NCBI GenBank assembly: GCA_013288235.1
Contig: JABDCF010000006.1
Span: forward strand, 1-64,000
Length of the DNA: 64,000 bases
Origin: Bacteroidota bacterium
GTDB taxonomy: Bacteria > Bacteroidota > Bacteroidia > Sphingobacteriales > Sphingobacteriaceae
Direction of reading: 5' to 3'
Part shown: in pieces, positions 9,784 to 19,667 of the stretch
How positions within the stretch are numbered: position 1 is the first letter of the stretch
Layout: the number at the start of each line of letters is the position of its first letter
Translations under genes and position numbers: made by a program
The notes under the pieces: model-generated
What the model was told of the DNA's origin: nothing
The model's database searches: none
Seen by the model: the letters and a program-made list of their open reading frames with translations, nothing else

Positions 9784-10728
9784 ATGAACTTTTACGAAAA
9801 AACAGGTAAAATGGCCATCGGCAGCCGCCTCCGCAGGTTAAGCGAATTACTTACTGAACAGGCAAGCGAGGTTTACTCATTATATGAAGTTGATATACAA
9901 CCTAAATGGTTCCCGGTTTTTTATTTACTGGCAGCAAGTGGCGAAAAATCAATTACACAAATTGCGCAGGAGATCGGTCATTCACATCCTTCGGTAAGCA
10001 CCATAGTTAAGGAGATGATAAAAAAGGATGTTGTGATGAAAACGGCCGGCAAAAGCGATGGACGCGAAAATTATGTGATGCTTACGGAGAAAGGCCATGC
10101 TATCAATGAACGTATACAAATCCAGTACCAGGATGTAAACGCCGCAGTTGAAGCAGCACTTGCTGAAACACAAAATAATATATGGAAAGCCATTGGCGAA
10201 TGGGAGTACCTGCTGGAACAAAAAAGCCTGTTGAAACGTGTGCAGGACGAAAAAAAATTACGCGAGAGTTCATCGATTGAAATAGTCGATTACCAACCCA
10301 AGTACCTGGAAGCTTTTAAGCAGCTAAATGTGGAGTGGATTAATACCTGGTTTAAAATGGAAGAAGCCGATCATAAAATATTGGACCATCCGCAGGAATA
10401 TGTGCTGGATAGGGGTGGTTACATTCTGCTGGCATTGGATAACGGTAAACCCGTAGGCACCTGTGCGCTTATTAAAATCGGCAACGATACATTTGAACTC
10501 TCAAAAATGGCGGTTTCGCCAGAGGCTAAAGGCAAAGGCATTGGCTGGTTATTAGGAAACGCCGCTATTGAAAAGGCAAAAAAGACAGGCGCCAAACGGC
10601 TCTATCTCGAAAGCAATACTATACTGAAACCAGCTATAAACCTGTATTATAAATTAGGCTTTAAAAGGATTCCGGGGACACCATCACCATACGAACGGTC
10701 GAATATCAGCATGGAAATTTTATTTTAA
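9784..10728 (+). CDS. Bifunctional MarR-type HTH regulator / GNAT N-acetyltransferase
   Basis: N-terminal MarR wHTH ('SITQIAQEIGHSHPSVSTIVKEM'), C-terminal GNAT ('LSKMAVSPEAKGKGIGWLLGNAAI'). Confidence 0.88.
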   Translation: MNFYEKTGKMAIGSRLRRLSELLTEQASEVYSLYEVDIQPKWFPVFYLLAASGEKSITQIAQEIGHSHPSVSTIVKEMIKKDVVMKTAGKSDGRENYVMLTEKGHAINERIQIQYQDVNAAVEAALAETQNNIWKAIGEWEYLLEQKSLLKRVQDEKKLRESSSIEIVDYQPKYLEAFKQLNVEWINTWFKMEEADHKILDHPQEYVLDRGGYILLALDNGKPVGTCALIKIGNDTFELSKMAVSPEAKGKGIGWLLGNAAIEKAKKTGAKRLYLESNTILKPAINLYYKLGFKRIPGTPSPYERSNISMEILF

Positions 10729-10734
10729 GACGTA

Positions 10735-11241
10735 ATGGAAGAAAATACAATTATTTTCAGGGAGTTGCGACAGGGCGATAACCCCGCTGTAGCAAATATC
10801 ATCAGGCGGACGATGGAAGAATTTAAGATCAATAAACCCGGCACTGTTTACTTTGAAGCATCGACCGATCATTTGTTTGAGTTATTTCAGCCTGTTGAAG
10901 GCAGTTATTATTTTGTTGTGGAATTAAATGGGGAAATCGCCGGCGGCGCAGGTATTTACCCGACAAACCAGTTACCCGATGGTGTTTGCGAACTGGTGAA
11001 AATGTACATCAGTCCTTCGGCCCGTGGAAATGGTATTGGTAAAGAACTGATAAACCGTTGTGTCAACAAAGCGAGGGAGTTAAATTACCATAGCATTTAT
11101 CTTGAATCGATGTTCGAGTTGAAACAAGCGTTGAGGCTATACGAATACTTTGGTTTTAAATACCTGGATAAACCAATGGGAAACAGCGAACATATTACTG
11201 ATCTATGGATGTTAAAAACTATGGATAGTACAAAATTGTAA
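10735..11241 (+). CDS. GNAT family N-acetyltransferase
   Basis: 'ELVKMYISPSARGNGIGKELINRCV' acetyl-CoA binding motif. Confidence 0.88.
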   Translation: MEENTIIFRELRQGDNPAVANIIRRTMEEFKINKPGTVYFEASTDHLFELFQPVEGSYYFVVELNGEIAGGAGIYPTNQLPDGVCELVKMYISPSARGNGIGKELINRCVNKARELNYHSIYLESMFELKQALRLYEYFGFKYLDKPMGNSEHITDLWMLKTMDSTKL

Positions 11242-11290
11242 CGAGTGCCGAAACCATCATCTTAAAATCCTTAAATCCAAAAAATCCTGG

Positions 11291-12466
11291 TCAGGCTTTC
11301 CTTTGCGCTTTCTCCCAAACCGCACTTTGCTTTGTCGTAAAATAGCGGATGATCCCCATCAAAACAGCATAATTCATCACACAAAAATAATAAGGGATGA
11401 ACAGCACTTTGATGCGAATATGCCTTTTTTCCATAATAAAACCGAGTACGGCCAACAGGTAAAATAAAATCTGCGAAAAAAATATCGCCATGTAAAAGGC
11501 TTGGCCGGGCTCAAAAGCTAAAGCAACATTCAATATGAAGACCAATATCAGCAGGAAAGGAGTAACTGTCCACCTTAAAACACGATGACTGATGTATTGA
11601 AATGACAGGACAGGGTATTTGAAAGGGTTAAATAAGCTTTTTAAGCGGAGTATGGATTGCATACCGCCAGCGGCTATTCTGATTTTTCTTTTTAACTCTT
11701 CCGATACATTTTCCGATGCGGTCTCTATGGCATACGCTTCGGGCTCGTAAACTATGCGGTACCCTTTTGTTGCGATTAGCATCGAGATCATGAAATCATC
11801 CAGCACAGTGTCGGCAGGTACATCCTGGTAAAGCGAACGCCGTACGCTGAACAACTCGCCGGCTGCGCCAACTACGGAGTATAGTTCAGAATCCCATTTT
11901 TTTAATGTTGACTCATATTTCCAGTAAAAACCTTCACCGGCGGCGCTGGCATCAGCATTTTCATTTATTTGTACGCGTTTTTCGCCTGCTACCGCACCGA
12001 CCGTTTTATCGGTATAATGCCGGCAAATGCGGGTAATGGCTTCGGGATTTAAAAAAGTGTTGGCGTCGGTAAAAACTACAATTTCAGTATCCACATATTC
12101 CATGGCACGGTGAACAGCGGCGATTTTACCTGACCGCCCCTCCTGGTGTAAAAGTTGTATTTGCGGATAGCCGCTGATGATACCGGCCGTTCTATCGGTC
12201 GACCCATCGGCAACAAATAGTAGCTTTAATTTGCCCGGCGGATATTTTATCTGCAAGCTGTTAATTATTTTTTCCTCAATAAACAATTCTTCATTATAGG
12301 CGGCCACTACCAGGGTGCAATTTGGCAACAGGTCATTTATAGGGGTTATAATTGCTGGCTTACCTTTAAAATATCGCTTTATCTTAACCAGGAAATACAG
12401 AAAAACACCATATCCCATAAAGGTGTAAAAAACAATAAAAAGGCTTAGCCAAAATATAATTATCAT
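11291..12466 (-). CDS. Family 2 glycosyltransferase, membrane-associated
   Basis: 'VVAAYNEELFIEEKI', 'FVADGSTDRT', 'VFTDANTFLNPEAI', C-terminal TM helices. Confidence 0.9.
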   Translation of the reverse strand: MIIIFWLSLFIVFYTFMGYGVFLYFLVKIKRYFKGKPAIITPINDLLPNCTLVVAAYNEELFIEEKIINSLQIKYPPGKLKLLFVADGSTDRTAGIISGYPQIQLLHQEGRSGKIAAVHRAMEYVDTEIVVFTDANTFLNPEAITRICRHYTDKTVGAVAGEKRVQINENADASAAGEGFYWKYESTLKKWDSELYSVVGAAGELFSVRRSLYQDVPADTVLDDFMISMLIATKGYRIVYEPEAYAIETASENVSEELKRKIRIAAGGMQSILRLKSLFNPFKYPVLSFQYISHRVLRWTVTPFLLILVFILNVALAFEPGQAFYMAIFFSQILFYLLAVLGFIMEKRHIRIKVLFIPYYFCVMNYAVLMGIIRYFTTKQSAVWEKAQRKA

Positions 12467-13374
12467 GCTATTGTATTGATAAGGTATCCTAAATTTTTAC
12501 TGTTTTTTGAATGGGTTAAATTCCACCAGGTGGCTTTGAAAAGCATAGGTATAAAGCTGTAATTTTTATCTTTCAGGTAGGCAAGCACATTACGTGGCGT
12601 AACTAATAGAATAAAATAGACATAAAAAACTACCATCTTAAATAGCGGTGCATTGCGGCGAATAAACAATATTCGGTTACGGTTCATAAAATACTCTTTT
12701 AGCCTGCTTTTTTTACCTACCGAGACTGATTCTTTATGATAGATGAGGGCATCGGTACAAACCCAGGCCTGGTATCCGGCCTCTTTTATACGTTCGCACC
12801 AATCAACTTCTTCATAGTAAAGGAAAAAATTTTCATTCATCATGCCTGCTTTTTCAATGGCTTGTTTTCTTACCATCATAGCGGCGCCATGGCAATAAGC
12901 GGTTGGCCCGGTTATATGGTCGTATTGGCCGGTATCTTTTTCGCGCAAACCGATGCAGCTATTGCGGCATGTGTAAAAGTTCATTGGGGTATAGCCTGCA
13001 TATTGTATCAGGCTTTTATCATTATAGTATTTAATTTTTGGCGAAGCCAAGCCCACTTTGGGGTTTGCATCCATCACTTCAACCAAAATATCGGTTAAGC
13101 CTGTAGTAAATTCAGTATCGTTATTTACAAAAAACAAATAATCGCCGGTAGCTTGCGCTATACCCAGGTTATTTCCGCCTGCAAAACCCAGGTTTTGTTC
13201 AGAACGGATAAATTTGATATCGGGGTATTTTGTACGCCAATCAAGCGTATAGTCGGTTTTGCTGCCATTATCAACAACAATTATTTCAAGCCCGGTTTTC
13301 GGGATAGATGCCAGCAACTCTTCGGTAACTTTTGGCTGATTGAAGTTTACAGTTATAATGGATACGGTTTTCAT
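12463..13374 (-). CDS. Family 2 glycosyltransferase (rhamnosyltransferase-like)
   Basis: 'SIITVNFNQPKVTEELLASI', 'IIVVDNGS', 'FVNNDTEF', 'FFLYYEEVDWCERIKEAGY'. Confidence 0.9.
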   Translation of the reverse strand: MKTVSIITVNFNQPKVTEELLASIPKTGLEIIVVDNGSKTDYTLDWRTKYPDIKFIRSEQNLGFAGGNNLGIAQATGDYLFFVNNDTEFTTGLTDILVEVMDANPKVGLASPKIKYYNDKSLIQYAGYTPMNFYTCRNSCIGLREKDTGQYDHITGPTAYCHGAAMMVRKQAIEKAGMMNENFFLYYEEVDWCERIKEAGYQAWVCTDALIYHKESVSVGKKSRLKEYFMNRNRILFIRRNAPLFKMVVFYVYFILLVTPRNVLAYLKDKNYSFIPMLFKATWWNLTHSKNSKNLGYLINTIA

Positions 13375-14579
13375 TATTTAATTGCAACTCCAGGCTCAGT
13401 GTTTGCGCCGTGCGGTGTATGAATAAACTTTTTATTAGCGCCTTTCAACTTAAATAGTAATAACACCATCGTAAAAAATATAAGTGGTATTTTTAAAACA
13501 GCCCCCAAAAGTTTATCATTAAAAAACGCAGCAGGTACGGCTATTAGTATACCTGTATAGCAGCAGGCCGTAGCAGCCAGCCACAATTGCCAGCCCGGCC
13601 CAACGCCAGGCAACACCAACGAAATTATTAGCATAAACGGCATGAGCCCAAGCATTAAAATGCGCGGTAAAATTGCAGTCTGATATATCTCATTAAAATA
13701 GTCAAAATTGCCATGTTTAAAAAGTTCGCCGAAACCGGTGCTGCCATATTTTTTTAATAGATTAAATTGTGCCGATAGCCACCTGCGCCTTTGTTTTTTA
13801 AATACTTCGGGATTGCTCACTTTCTCGTCATAAATTAAAGCATTTTCGGCATAAGCAACGCCTATTTTATTACGGGTAAGCAGCAGGCCCATTTCTTTAT
13901 CAAAGCCGCCGACGGCATCAATTTGAAGCATAACTTCTTTAAATAAATTATACTCAAGTGCCATTCCCGAGCCAATAATGGCGGCGGAAAGGTTAAAAAC
14001 ACGTTGCGATTTTCGGAATATATGGTTATTTATCTCCTCGCTTATGGCATCGAGTACAGCAATCGGCGTATTGGTATTTTTTGCGACCCTGTGACCTTGT
14101 ACCACGCGGTTACCTGCTTTTAAATAGTTATTTATTTGGTACAAAAAATCAGGGGCGGCTATGTTGTCAATGTCAAAAACGATAGCGGCATCAAAGTTAC
14201 CTGTGGTATTTTCAATGGCTTTGTGTAAAGCTTTTGATTTGGTGCTGCTTTCAAAAATAACCTCCAATACCTGTATAGGCATTTTTTTTAATTTTTCAAC
14301 CGTTTCAGGCTTTAACGAATCGGCAATCACGCATATATGGAATAGGTCTCGGGGGTAATTAAGGGTGATAGCATTCGCCGCGGAGTTTAATATGATCTCA
14401 TCCTCTTTATAGGAACATATATAAATCACAAATTTCGACAGTGCGGAACTTTCAGGCGTTTTTTTAATCTTTATTAATTTACCTGCTACCGAAAATATAA
14501 ACAAGTATAAACTATATACGCCCAGGTATATAAAAAGTGAACTTGTAATTATTGCTGCAATAAATTTAATTATCTCCAT
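13374..14579 (-). CDS. Family 2 glycosyltransferase with TM helices
   Basis: 'VIADSLKPETVEKL', 'AIVFDIDNIAAPDFL', 'KQRRRWLSAQ' (Q/RxxRW-type motif). Confidence 0.86.
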   Translation of the reverse strand: MEIIKFIAAIITSSLFIYLGVYSLYLFIFSVAGKLIKIKKTPESSALSKFVIYICSYKEDEIILNSAANAITLNYPRDLFHICVIADSLKPETVEKLKKMPIQVLEVIFESSTKSKALHKAIENTTGNFDAAIVFDIDNIAAPDFLYQINNYLKAGNRVVQGHRVAKNTNTPIAVLDAISEEINNHIFRKSQRVFNLSAAIIGSGMALEYNLFKEVMLQIDAVGGFDKEMGLLLTRNKIGVAYAENALIYDEKVSNPEVFKKQRRRWLSAQFNLLKKYGSTGFGELFKHGNFDYFNEIYQTAILPRILMLGLMPFMLIISLVLPGVGPGWQLWLAATACCYTGILIAVPAAFFNDKLLGAVLKIPLIFFTMVLLLFKLKGANKKFIHTPHGANTEPGVAIK

Positions 14580-14636
14580 ACGTAAACAACTTATACGAAA
14601 GTGACGGCAAAAATGGTGGTGTTATGAATTATTTTT

Positions 14637-15863
14637 TTAGGCAGGCATTATTTTTCGGTCGTATTTTTTATCAAGATTTGCCTCTAACAAGTCTTTTATT
14701 TCAATTATCCTATGTTCCCAAGTGTTATCGGCTGCTATAGCAAGCCTCTTTTGCTGCAACTCGCAAGTATCCTGCAAAGAAATATTGAGTGCTTCTGTAA
14801 ATTCACTGGCATTTTTACAATACGAAACTGTATCAAAAGTAAAGTCCTTCAAATCCGAATTAAAATCGGTTGAAACCACCGGCCTCCCGGAACCAAGGTA
14901 TTCAAAAAGCTTTAAAGGGAATATATTATTGCTTACCTCATCCTTCTTAAATGGGATTATAGCTACATCAAACCCTTTTAATACCGATGGCATAAGCTCA
15001 TAAGGTACCGCGCCTTTTATGTAAACGTTAGGGGCTTTATAGTCCTCGTCTTTTAGATAATAACTGTCAACCGGCCCTATAAACACAAAACTTTTATCAG
15101 GATTAGCTGCAATAAGCTTTTTTACAAGTTCGTAATCGATACGCCGTTCAATAGCGCCGAAATAGCCTATTACTGGTTTTTTAATACCATTTAAAATTTC
15201 GGCTTCTGGCAGTTCAGGATTAAGCGCTTTTTGGCTATGGCTGATATTGGCCGCATTAGGTATAAAATAAGAATTTTTATTCAGCCGGGCCTTCCTGTTG
15301 CACAACTCTTTGCTGGTTGAAATAATAACATCAACGCTTTTTACCAGTATATCTTCGGATATTAAGCCATGTTTGGTTTGATAGGGCTCTATTATAGGAT
15401 CAACACAATGGTAAACCGTTAATTCCGGGTTTAGCAATTTATGAAGCGTAGGGAAGGAAAAATTATATGAATTGATATAAATGTAGTTGCCGATATTAAG
15501 ATTTTTAATAACTTTTTTTATGCGCGAACCTACAATCAGTTCGTTAATCTTTAATGCAAGCCTGTATAATTTACTTTCCGGCAATACATTTATCGACTGT
15601 ACAGGAGGGGTAATGATAATCTTTAAATTTGGATTATCAGTTTGAATAATGCAGTTTTTGGGTGAAAAGAAATGTGGCCTACGGGCACGAAAGCCAGGGG
15701 TGTTCCTGAATTGGAAATAATCGCGCCAGGTATAGGGCCTGTCAATATAGTAAACATAATTATCCTGTGCCAGGTGTTTTGCCATGGTGTAATTTGTCGA
15801 CTCCAGGCGGCCGTCAAATTGCATTTGCGAAAAAATAATTATGTTTTGATTTTTTAGGCTCAT
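14637..15863 (-). CDS. Glycosyltransferase, GT4-like (GT-B fold)
   Basis: 'KPVIGYFGAIERRIDYELVKKLI', 'FVFIGPVD', 'FPLKLFEYLGSGRPVVSTDF'. Confidence 0.87.
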   Translation of the reverse strand: MSLKNQNIIIFSQMQFDGRLESTNYTMAKHLAQDNYVYYIDRPYTWRDYFQFRNTPGFRARRPHFFSPKNCIIQTDNPNLKIIITPPVQSINVLPESKLYRLALKINELIVGSRIKKVIKNLNIGNYIYINSYNFSFPTLHKLLNPELTVYHCVDPIIEPYQTKHGLISEDILVKSVDVIISTSKELCNRKARLNKNSYFIPNAANISHSQKALNPELPEAEILNGIKKPVIGYFGAIERRIDYELVKKLIAANPDKSFVFIGPVDSYYLKDEDYKAPNVYIKGAVPYELMPSVLKGFDVAIIPFKKDEVSNNIFPLKLFEYLGSGRPVVSTDFNSDLKDFTFDTVSYCKNASEFTEALNISLQDTCELQQKRLAIAADNTWEHRIIEIKDLLEANLDKKYDRKIMPA

Positions 15864-15884
15864 TTTTTAGGGGTATTTTTTTAA

Positions 15885-15995
15885 GTCGAAAATCTTTAAT
15901 CTGAAGTCAGAATTTATAAGTTAATGTCAAAGGCATAGTTTTATTTGAAACTTTCGACTTCGGACTTCGGACTCCCGACTTCAGACCTCAGAGAC
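15885..15995. repeat. Imperfect inverted-repeat element of 'gactt(c)' heptamers
   Basis: aagtcgaaaatctttaatctgaagtcagaa facing gaaactttcgacttcggacttcggactcccgacttcagacc. Confidence 0.6.
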
Positions 15996-17323
15996 TTTCT
16001 TTTAAATCTATTTGGCAAATCAATCAATATCAGTTTTGTTTCAAGTACGCCTAATTTTAATATATCCATCATGGTAAAGTTCAGGTGCTTTTTAAGCATC
16101 CAATACCCATAAATAACACCCACTAAAAAGGTGAAAATTGATGAAAGCGCCACGCCATAAATATTGTGTGTAATATAAATGCCAACAAAATCACCCACCA
16201 CATTAACTATCAACATCAATATTACTTTAATCATATTTATATGCGGTTTGTTCAGGATGTCAAGCGATATGCCAAAAAAACGATCCACCGGCAATAAAAT
16301 AGCAAAGCACATAAATATCCTGAAAACATTGGCCGCTGAGGTAGCTACGAAATGCTGGCCGCCAATAATTTCAATAACCAGGTCGGCGCCAATAAATGCC
16401 ACAATTGAAACGGGTATTAAAAGTATAGTTAGTACCCCAGCATACTTTTTCATGATATAGGTCATATGCCTTTTATCATCCCGGTAAATAGCAGCCGACA
16501 TAGTAGGTAAGGCAGTAGCGACAAAACTCCGGAGCGGAATTTCTATCACTTCCCTTAACCGCTGCGCCAGGTAATATATACCCACTACAGCTGGGTCGGC
16601 AAACATGAATTTTATAATAAATGTATCAGACCCACTGAGCAGATAAGAACTGATGGAAGTACCGACGCTATATTTCCCAAAATGGGTTAATTCTTTAATG
16701 CACAACCAGCTTTTGTGCGTTATAGAGGTAATATTTGCCCACCCGGTTACTATTGTAAATAGGCTGGTAATTGCCGCTGACGCACAGTAAGCATAGATAA
16801 CGGCCTGGAAGTTTGCTTGATGTAGTATTATTAATAGAACGATAGCAATAAAAAAACAGCCCTGGCCGATTAAATTGAGTATGAACATACGGTCGAACCG
16901 TTCTTCGGCCTGCAGTATCCATAAGGCAATGCTTGAGGGAAACTGGCAAAAAAAGATTATACTAAACCATTTAATAATTATTGCCGTTGAAGGATTGCTA
17001 TGAAAAAATAAAAATGCACACAAGCATAACAATACTAACACAGATGTGAGGACAAACCCCAGGAACCAGGTTGAACCGGCCACATTTAATGCACGCTCCC
17101 TGCTTGCTCCCGAATAAAATTTAACCAACGAGGTTTGTAAAAAACCGCTCCTGAAAAAGCTCGCCAAAGTGTATGCGATAATGAAGAAAGTCCAGTACCC
17201 AAAATCGGCGCCTGATAAAGTGCGGGCCAGCATAGATACAGTTACCATCCCCATAACGGGCATAACTGCATTGCTTGCTAATGACAGCGTGTGTTTATTT
17301 GATAATTTTTTTAATACCTCCAT
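15941..17323 (-). CDS. Wzx-type flippase / oligosaccharide translocase
   Basis: Polytopic ~12-14 TM protein of MOP/polysaccharide synthase type inside a glycosyltransferase cluster. Confidence 0.85.
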   Translation of the reverse strand: MEVLKKLSNKHTLSLASNAVMPVMGMVTVSMLARTLSGADFGYWTFFIIAYTLASFFRSGFLQTSLVKFYSGASRERALNVAGSTWFLGFVLTSVLVLLCLCAFLFFHSNPSTAIIIKWFSIIFFCQFPSSIALWILQAEERFDRMFILNLIGQGCFFIAIVLLIILHQANFQAVIYAYCASAAITSLFTIVTGWANITSITHKSWLCIKELTHFGKYSVGTSISSYLLSGSDTFIIKFMFADPAVVGIYYLAQRLREVIEIPLRSFVATALPTMSAAIYRDDKRHMTYIMKKYAGVLTILLIPVSIVAFIGADLVIEIIGGQHFVATSAANVFRIFMCFAILLPVDRFFGISLDILNKPHINMIKVILMLIVNVVGDFVGIYITHNIYGVALSSIFTFLVGVIYGYWMLKKHLNFTMMDILKLGVLETKLILIDLPNRFKRKSLRSEVGSPKSEVESFK

Positions 17324-17937
17324 TACACTTTTTCCCAGCTGCTGGTTTCAAAATTATATTTTTTAATAACCCTTGCCGGATTCCCTACCGCTACCGAGTA
17401 GGCCGGTATATTTTTTGTTATCACACTGCCCGCGCCAATTACAGCATGTTTGCCAATAGTTACTCCTGCTGTAATAACACTATTGGCGCCTATCCATACG
17501 TTATCTTCAATAGTAATCTGTTTTGTCACCACGGGTTGCATTCGCGGCGGCTTACTAACATCGGCATAACCATGATTAAGCCCCGAAATAACAATGTTTT
17601 GTGCCAGCATTACATAGTCGCCTATTTTAACAGGGCCAATAATTACGTTACTTAACCCAATGCCTGTATTGTTGCCGACATACACATCGCCAACACCGTT
17701 ATTAATGGTCGCGAAATCTTCCACAATACTATTTGAGCCTATCTTAAAGTTTTTAAATGGAAACAGGTCCATCCGGGTATTATATCTTATAATGGTATTT
17801 CGGCCTTTTTTATGAATAAATGGGTTAACAAATAATCTCACCCATAATCTGGGCCTGGCCTGGCCGCGGGGTATCAGCAGCCAATGTACAAATTTTTTTA
17901 TCCGCGGGTTCGATTTAATTGAACGCTGTAAAAACAT
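17323..17937 (-). CDS. Left-handed beta-helix (hexapeptide repeat) acyltransferase
   Basis: 'VWIGANSVITAGVTIGKHAVIGAGSVITKNIPAYSVAVGNPARVIKKY'. Confidence 0.9.
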   Translation of the reverse strand: MFLQRSIKSNPRIKKFVHWLLIPRGQARPRLWVRLFVNPFIHKKGRNTIIRYNTRMDLFPFKNFKIGSNSIVEDFATINNGVGDVYVGNNTGIGLSNVIIGPVKIGDYVMLAQNIVISGLNHGYADVSKPPRMQPVVTKQITIEDNVWIGANSVITAGVTIGKHAVIGAGSVITKNIPAYSVAVGNPARVIKKYNFETSSWEKV

Positions 17938-17961
17938 TGGTTAATCTTTTAATCCTATTCA

Positions 17962-19458
17962 TTAAATCTCCCCTGTTGTAGCAGGTGTCAATTTTCTTTG
18001 TTGTAGGTCTAACCGCATCGTAATATTCAAAAGCGCCATCGCCAAATAAAATAATATGTTAGACGGGTATTGTACGAGTGCTTGCTGCGGATAGTTACCA
18101 ACATCAAAGGCGAAAATGATTAATATCATGCCCAGGCAATAAGATTTTAGCGCAGGGTCCTTAATTAAATAAAAATATTGAATGCCTTTATACATAATAA
18201 CAAAGTTAAATATGCAATAAAGCAATAGTCCTATCCATCCCATTTCAACAGCAACCCTCACATAGCCACTGTCTGGCGGGAATTTTGAAAGATAGGAGTT
18301 GGGGGCAAACCGCTGGCCCCAAATCCCGACCGAACCTAAACCGCCGCCAATTGGATGCGACAATATATAAGGCTTAATACGTTCCTGGTTACGGGCGCGT
18401 TCTTCAAATGAAGCGTCTTTTGATGGCCGGAAAGCGCTTTGAAACCTGGCCAGGGTGGGGTTGGAGGTAGGCATTCTTATTAGAACTCCAAGCATCACTG
18501 CGCATATTATACCAAACATCAATACTTTTTTATTGAAATTAAATATAAACAGCATGCTAAGCCCTGCCGGAATAATTACATAAGAAGCCCGGGTTCCTGA
18601 ATACAACATTACCGTAAAGAAAAACACGGCCATGCAACCTAAAATTACTTTTTGACGGGTTTTTAACGGGCCAAACATCAGGGCTATACATAACAAGGCC
18701 GCGGCAACCATATTGTAGGCATAAACCACAGGATCAGAAAAAATGCTCCACTTTCTGAGGTGCCCACCAATAAATAATAATTTGAACCTATCGGGATCCC
18801 GGTGCAGCCATGTACTTTCAAATCCGAATAAACCTAAGTGTTCCTGCTGAAACCCTGCAATGGCAGCTATAATTTCGAGTCCCAACCATACTTTGATCAA
18901 TAACTTGATAAATTGTTTTGTGCGTATGTGGTACAAAAACACAAAATACATCATCATAATAAAGCCAACAGTACGGACAGTGAAAACCCACTCCAGAATT
19001 GTCGGAGAATTAGGGTTAATGGCCTCTAATATGTTATAGCCCAGCCATGTAAGTGTGAAATAGGTTATAGGGTTGTCAAAATACGCCCATTGCTTGTCAT
19101 TTTTCATTTTTACGAAAAATCCCAGCAGCAGCAAATACGTCATGGCATCCATTACAAGGCCAATGGGTGTTTGCTCAGGCACAAACCTGGAAGCATAATT
19201 TATAAAAAATGAAATAATAAGCAAGGTTATTATACCAAATTTAGGATAGGCCACTGCAGCGTACGCTGCAGGCAGGGCGATGATGATAAATAAAATAATT
19301 ACCCCGGCGGCAAACCCTTCACGGGCTATGATAAAACTTACCGATAAAGATGCAAGGACTACAAACAGGATGACTGCCGGCGCAGAAAATTTTTGTACAA
19401 TTATCCTGTCCCAGAATGTTCTATAGGATACATTGTCTTTAACCTGATCATCCGGCAT
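17962..19458 (-). CDS. O-antigen ligase/polymerase (Wzy/WaaL-like)
   Basis: Polytopic protein with 'HPIGGGLGSVG' and 'PPDSGYVRVAVEMGWIGLLLY'. Confidence 0.85.
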   Translation of the reverse strand: MPDDQVKDNVSYRTFWDRIIVQKFSAPAVILFVVLASLSVSFIIAREGFAAGVIILFIIIALPAAYAAVAYPKFGIITLLIISFFINYASRFVPEQTPIGLVMDAMTYLLLLGFFVKMKNDKQWAYFDNPITYFTLTWLGYNILEAINPNSPTILEWVFTVRTVGFIMMMYFVFLYHIRTKQFIKLLIKVWLGLEIIAAIAGFQQEHLGLFGFESTWLHRDPDRFKLLFIGGHLRKWSIFSDPVVYAYNMVAAALLCIALMFGPLKTRQKVILGCMAVFFFTVMLYSGTRASYVIIPAGLSMLFIFNFNKKVLMFGIICAVMLGVLIRMPTSNPTLARFQSAFRPSKDASFEERARNQERIKPYILSHPIGGGLGSVGIWGQRFAPNSYLSKFPPDSGYVRVAVEMGWIGLLLYCIFNFVIMYKGIQYFYLIKDPALKSYCLGMILIIFAFDVGNYPQQALVQYPSNILFYLAMALLNITMRLDLQQRKLTPATTGEI

Positions 19459-19477
19459 TTGCTTGAACAGTTTTGTG

Positions 19478-19612
19478 TTAAAAAAATAATATCTTTAAAA
19501 ACCAAACGAAAATACCTGCAAAAGCAAGGATAATGGCCGCAGTGAGACATCGCTTTTGTAATGTGCTTAAATCTTTAAAAGGGTCGTTTGCTTTTTTATG
19601 TTCAATTTTCAT
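19478..19612 (-). CDS. Small 44-aa single-TM protein (absent from supplied ORF list)
   Basis: Translated by hand: MKIEHKKANDPFKDLSTLQKRCLTAAIILAFAGIFVWFLKILFF*; lies between Wzz-like and ligase genes on the same strand. Confidence 0.5.
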   Translation of the reverse strand: MKIEHKKANDPFKDLSTLQKRCLTAAIILAFAGIFVWFLKILFF

Positions 19613-19667
19613 CGCTGCAATAATCAAAATAAGTAAAATGAACTATCCGGGCAACCCGATCACTGGT

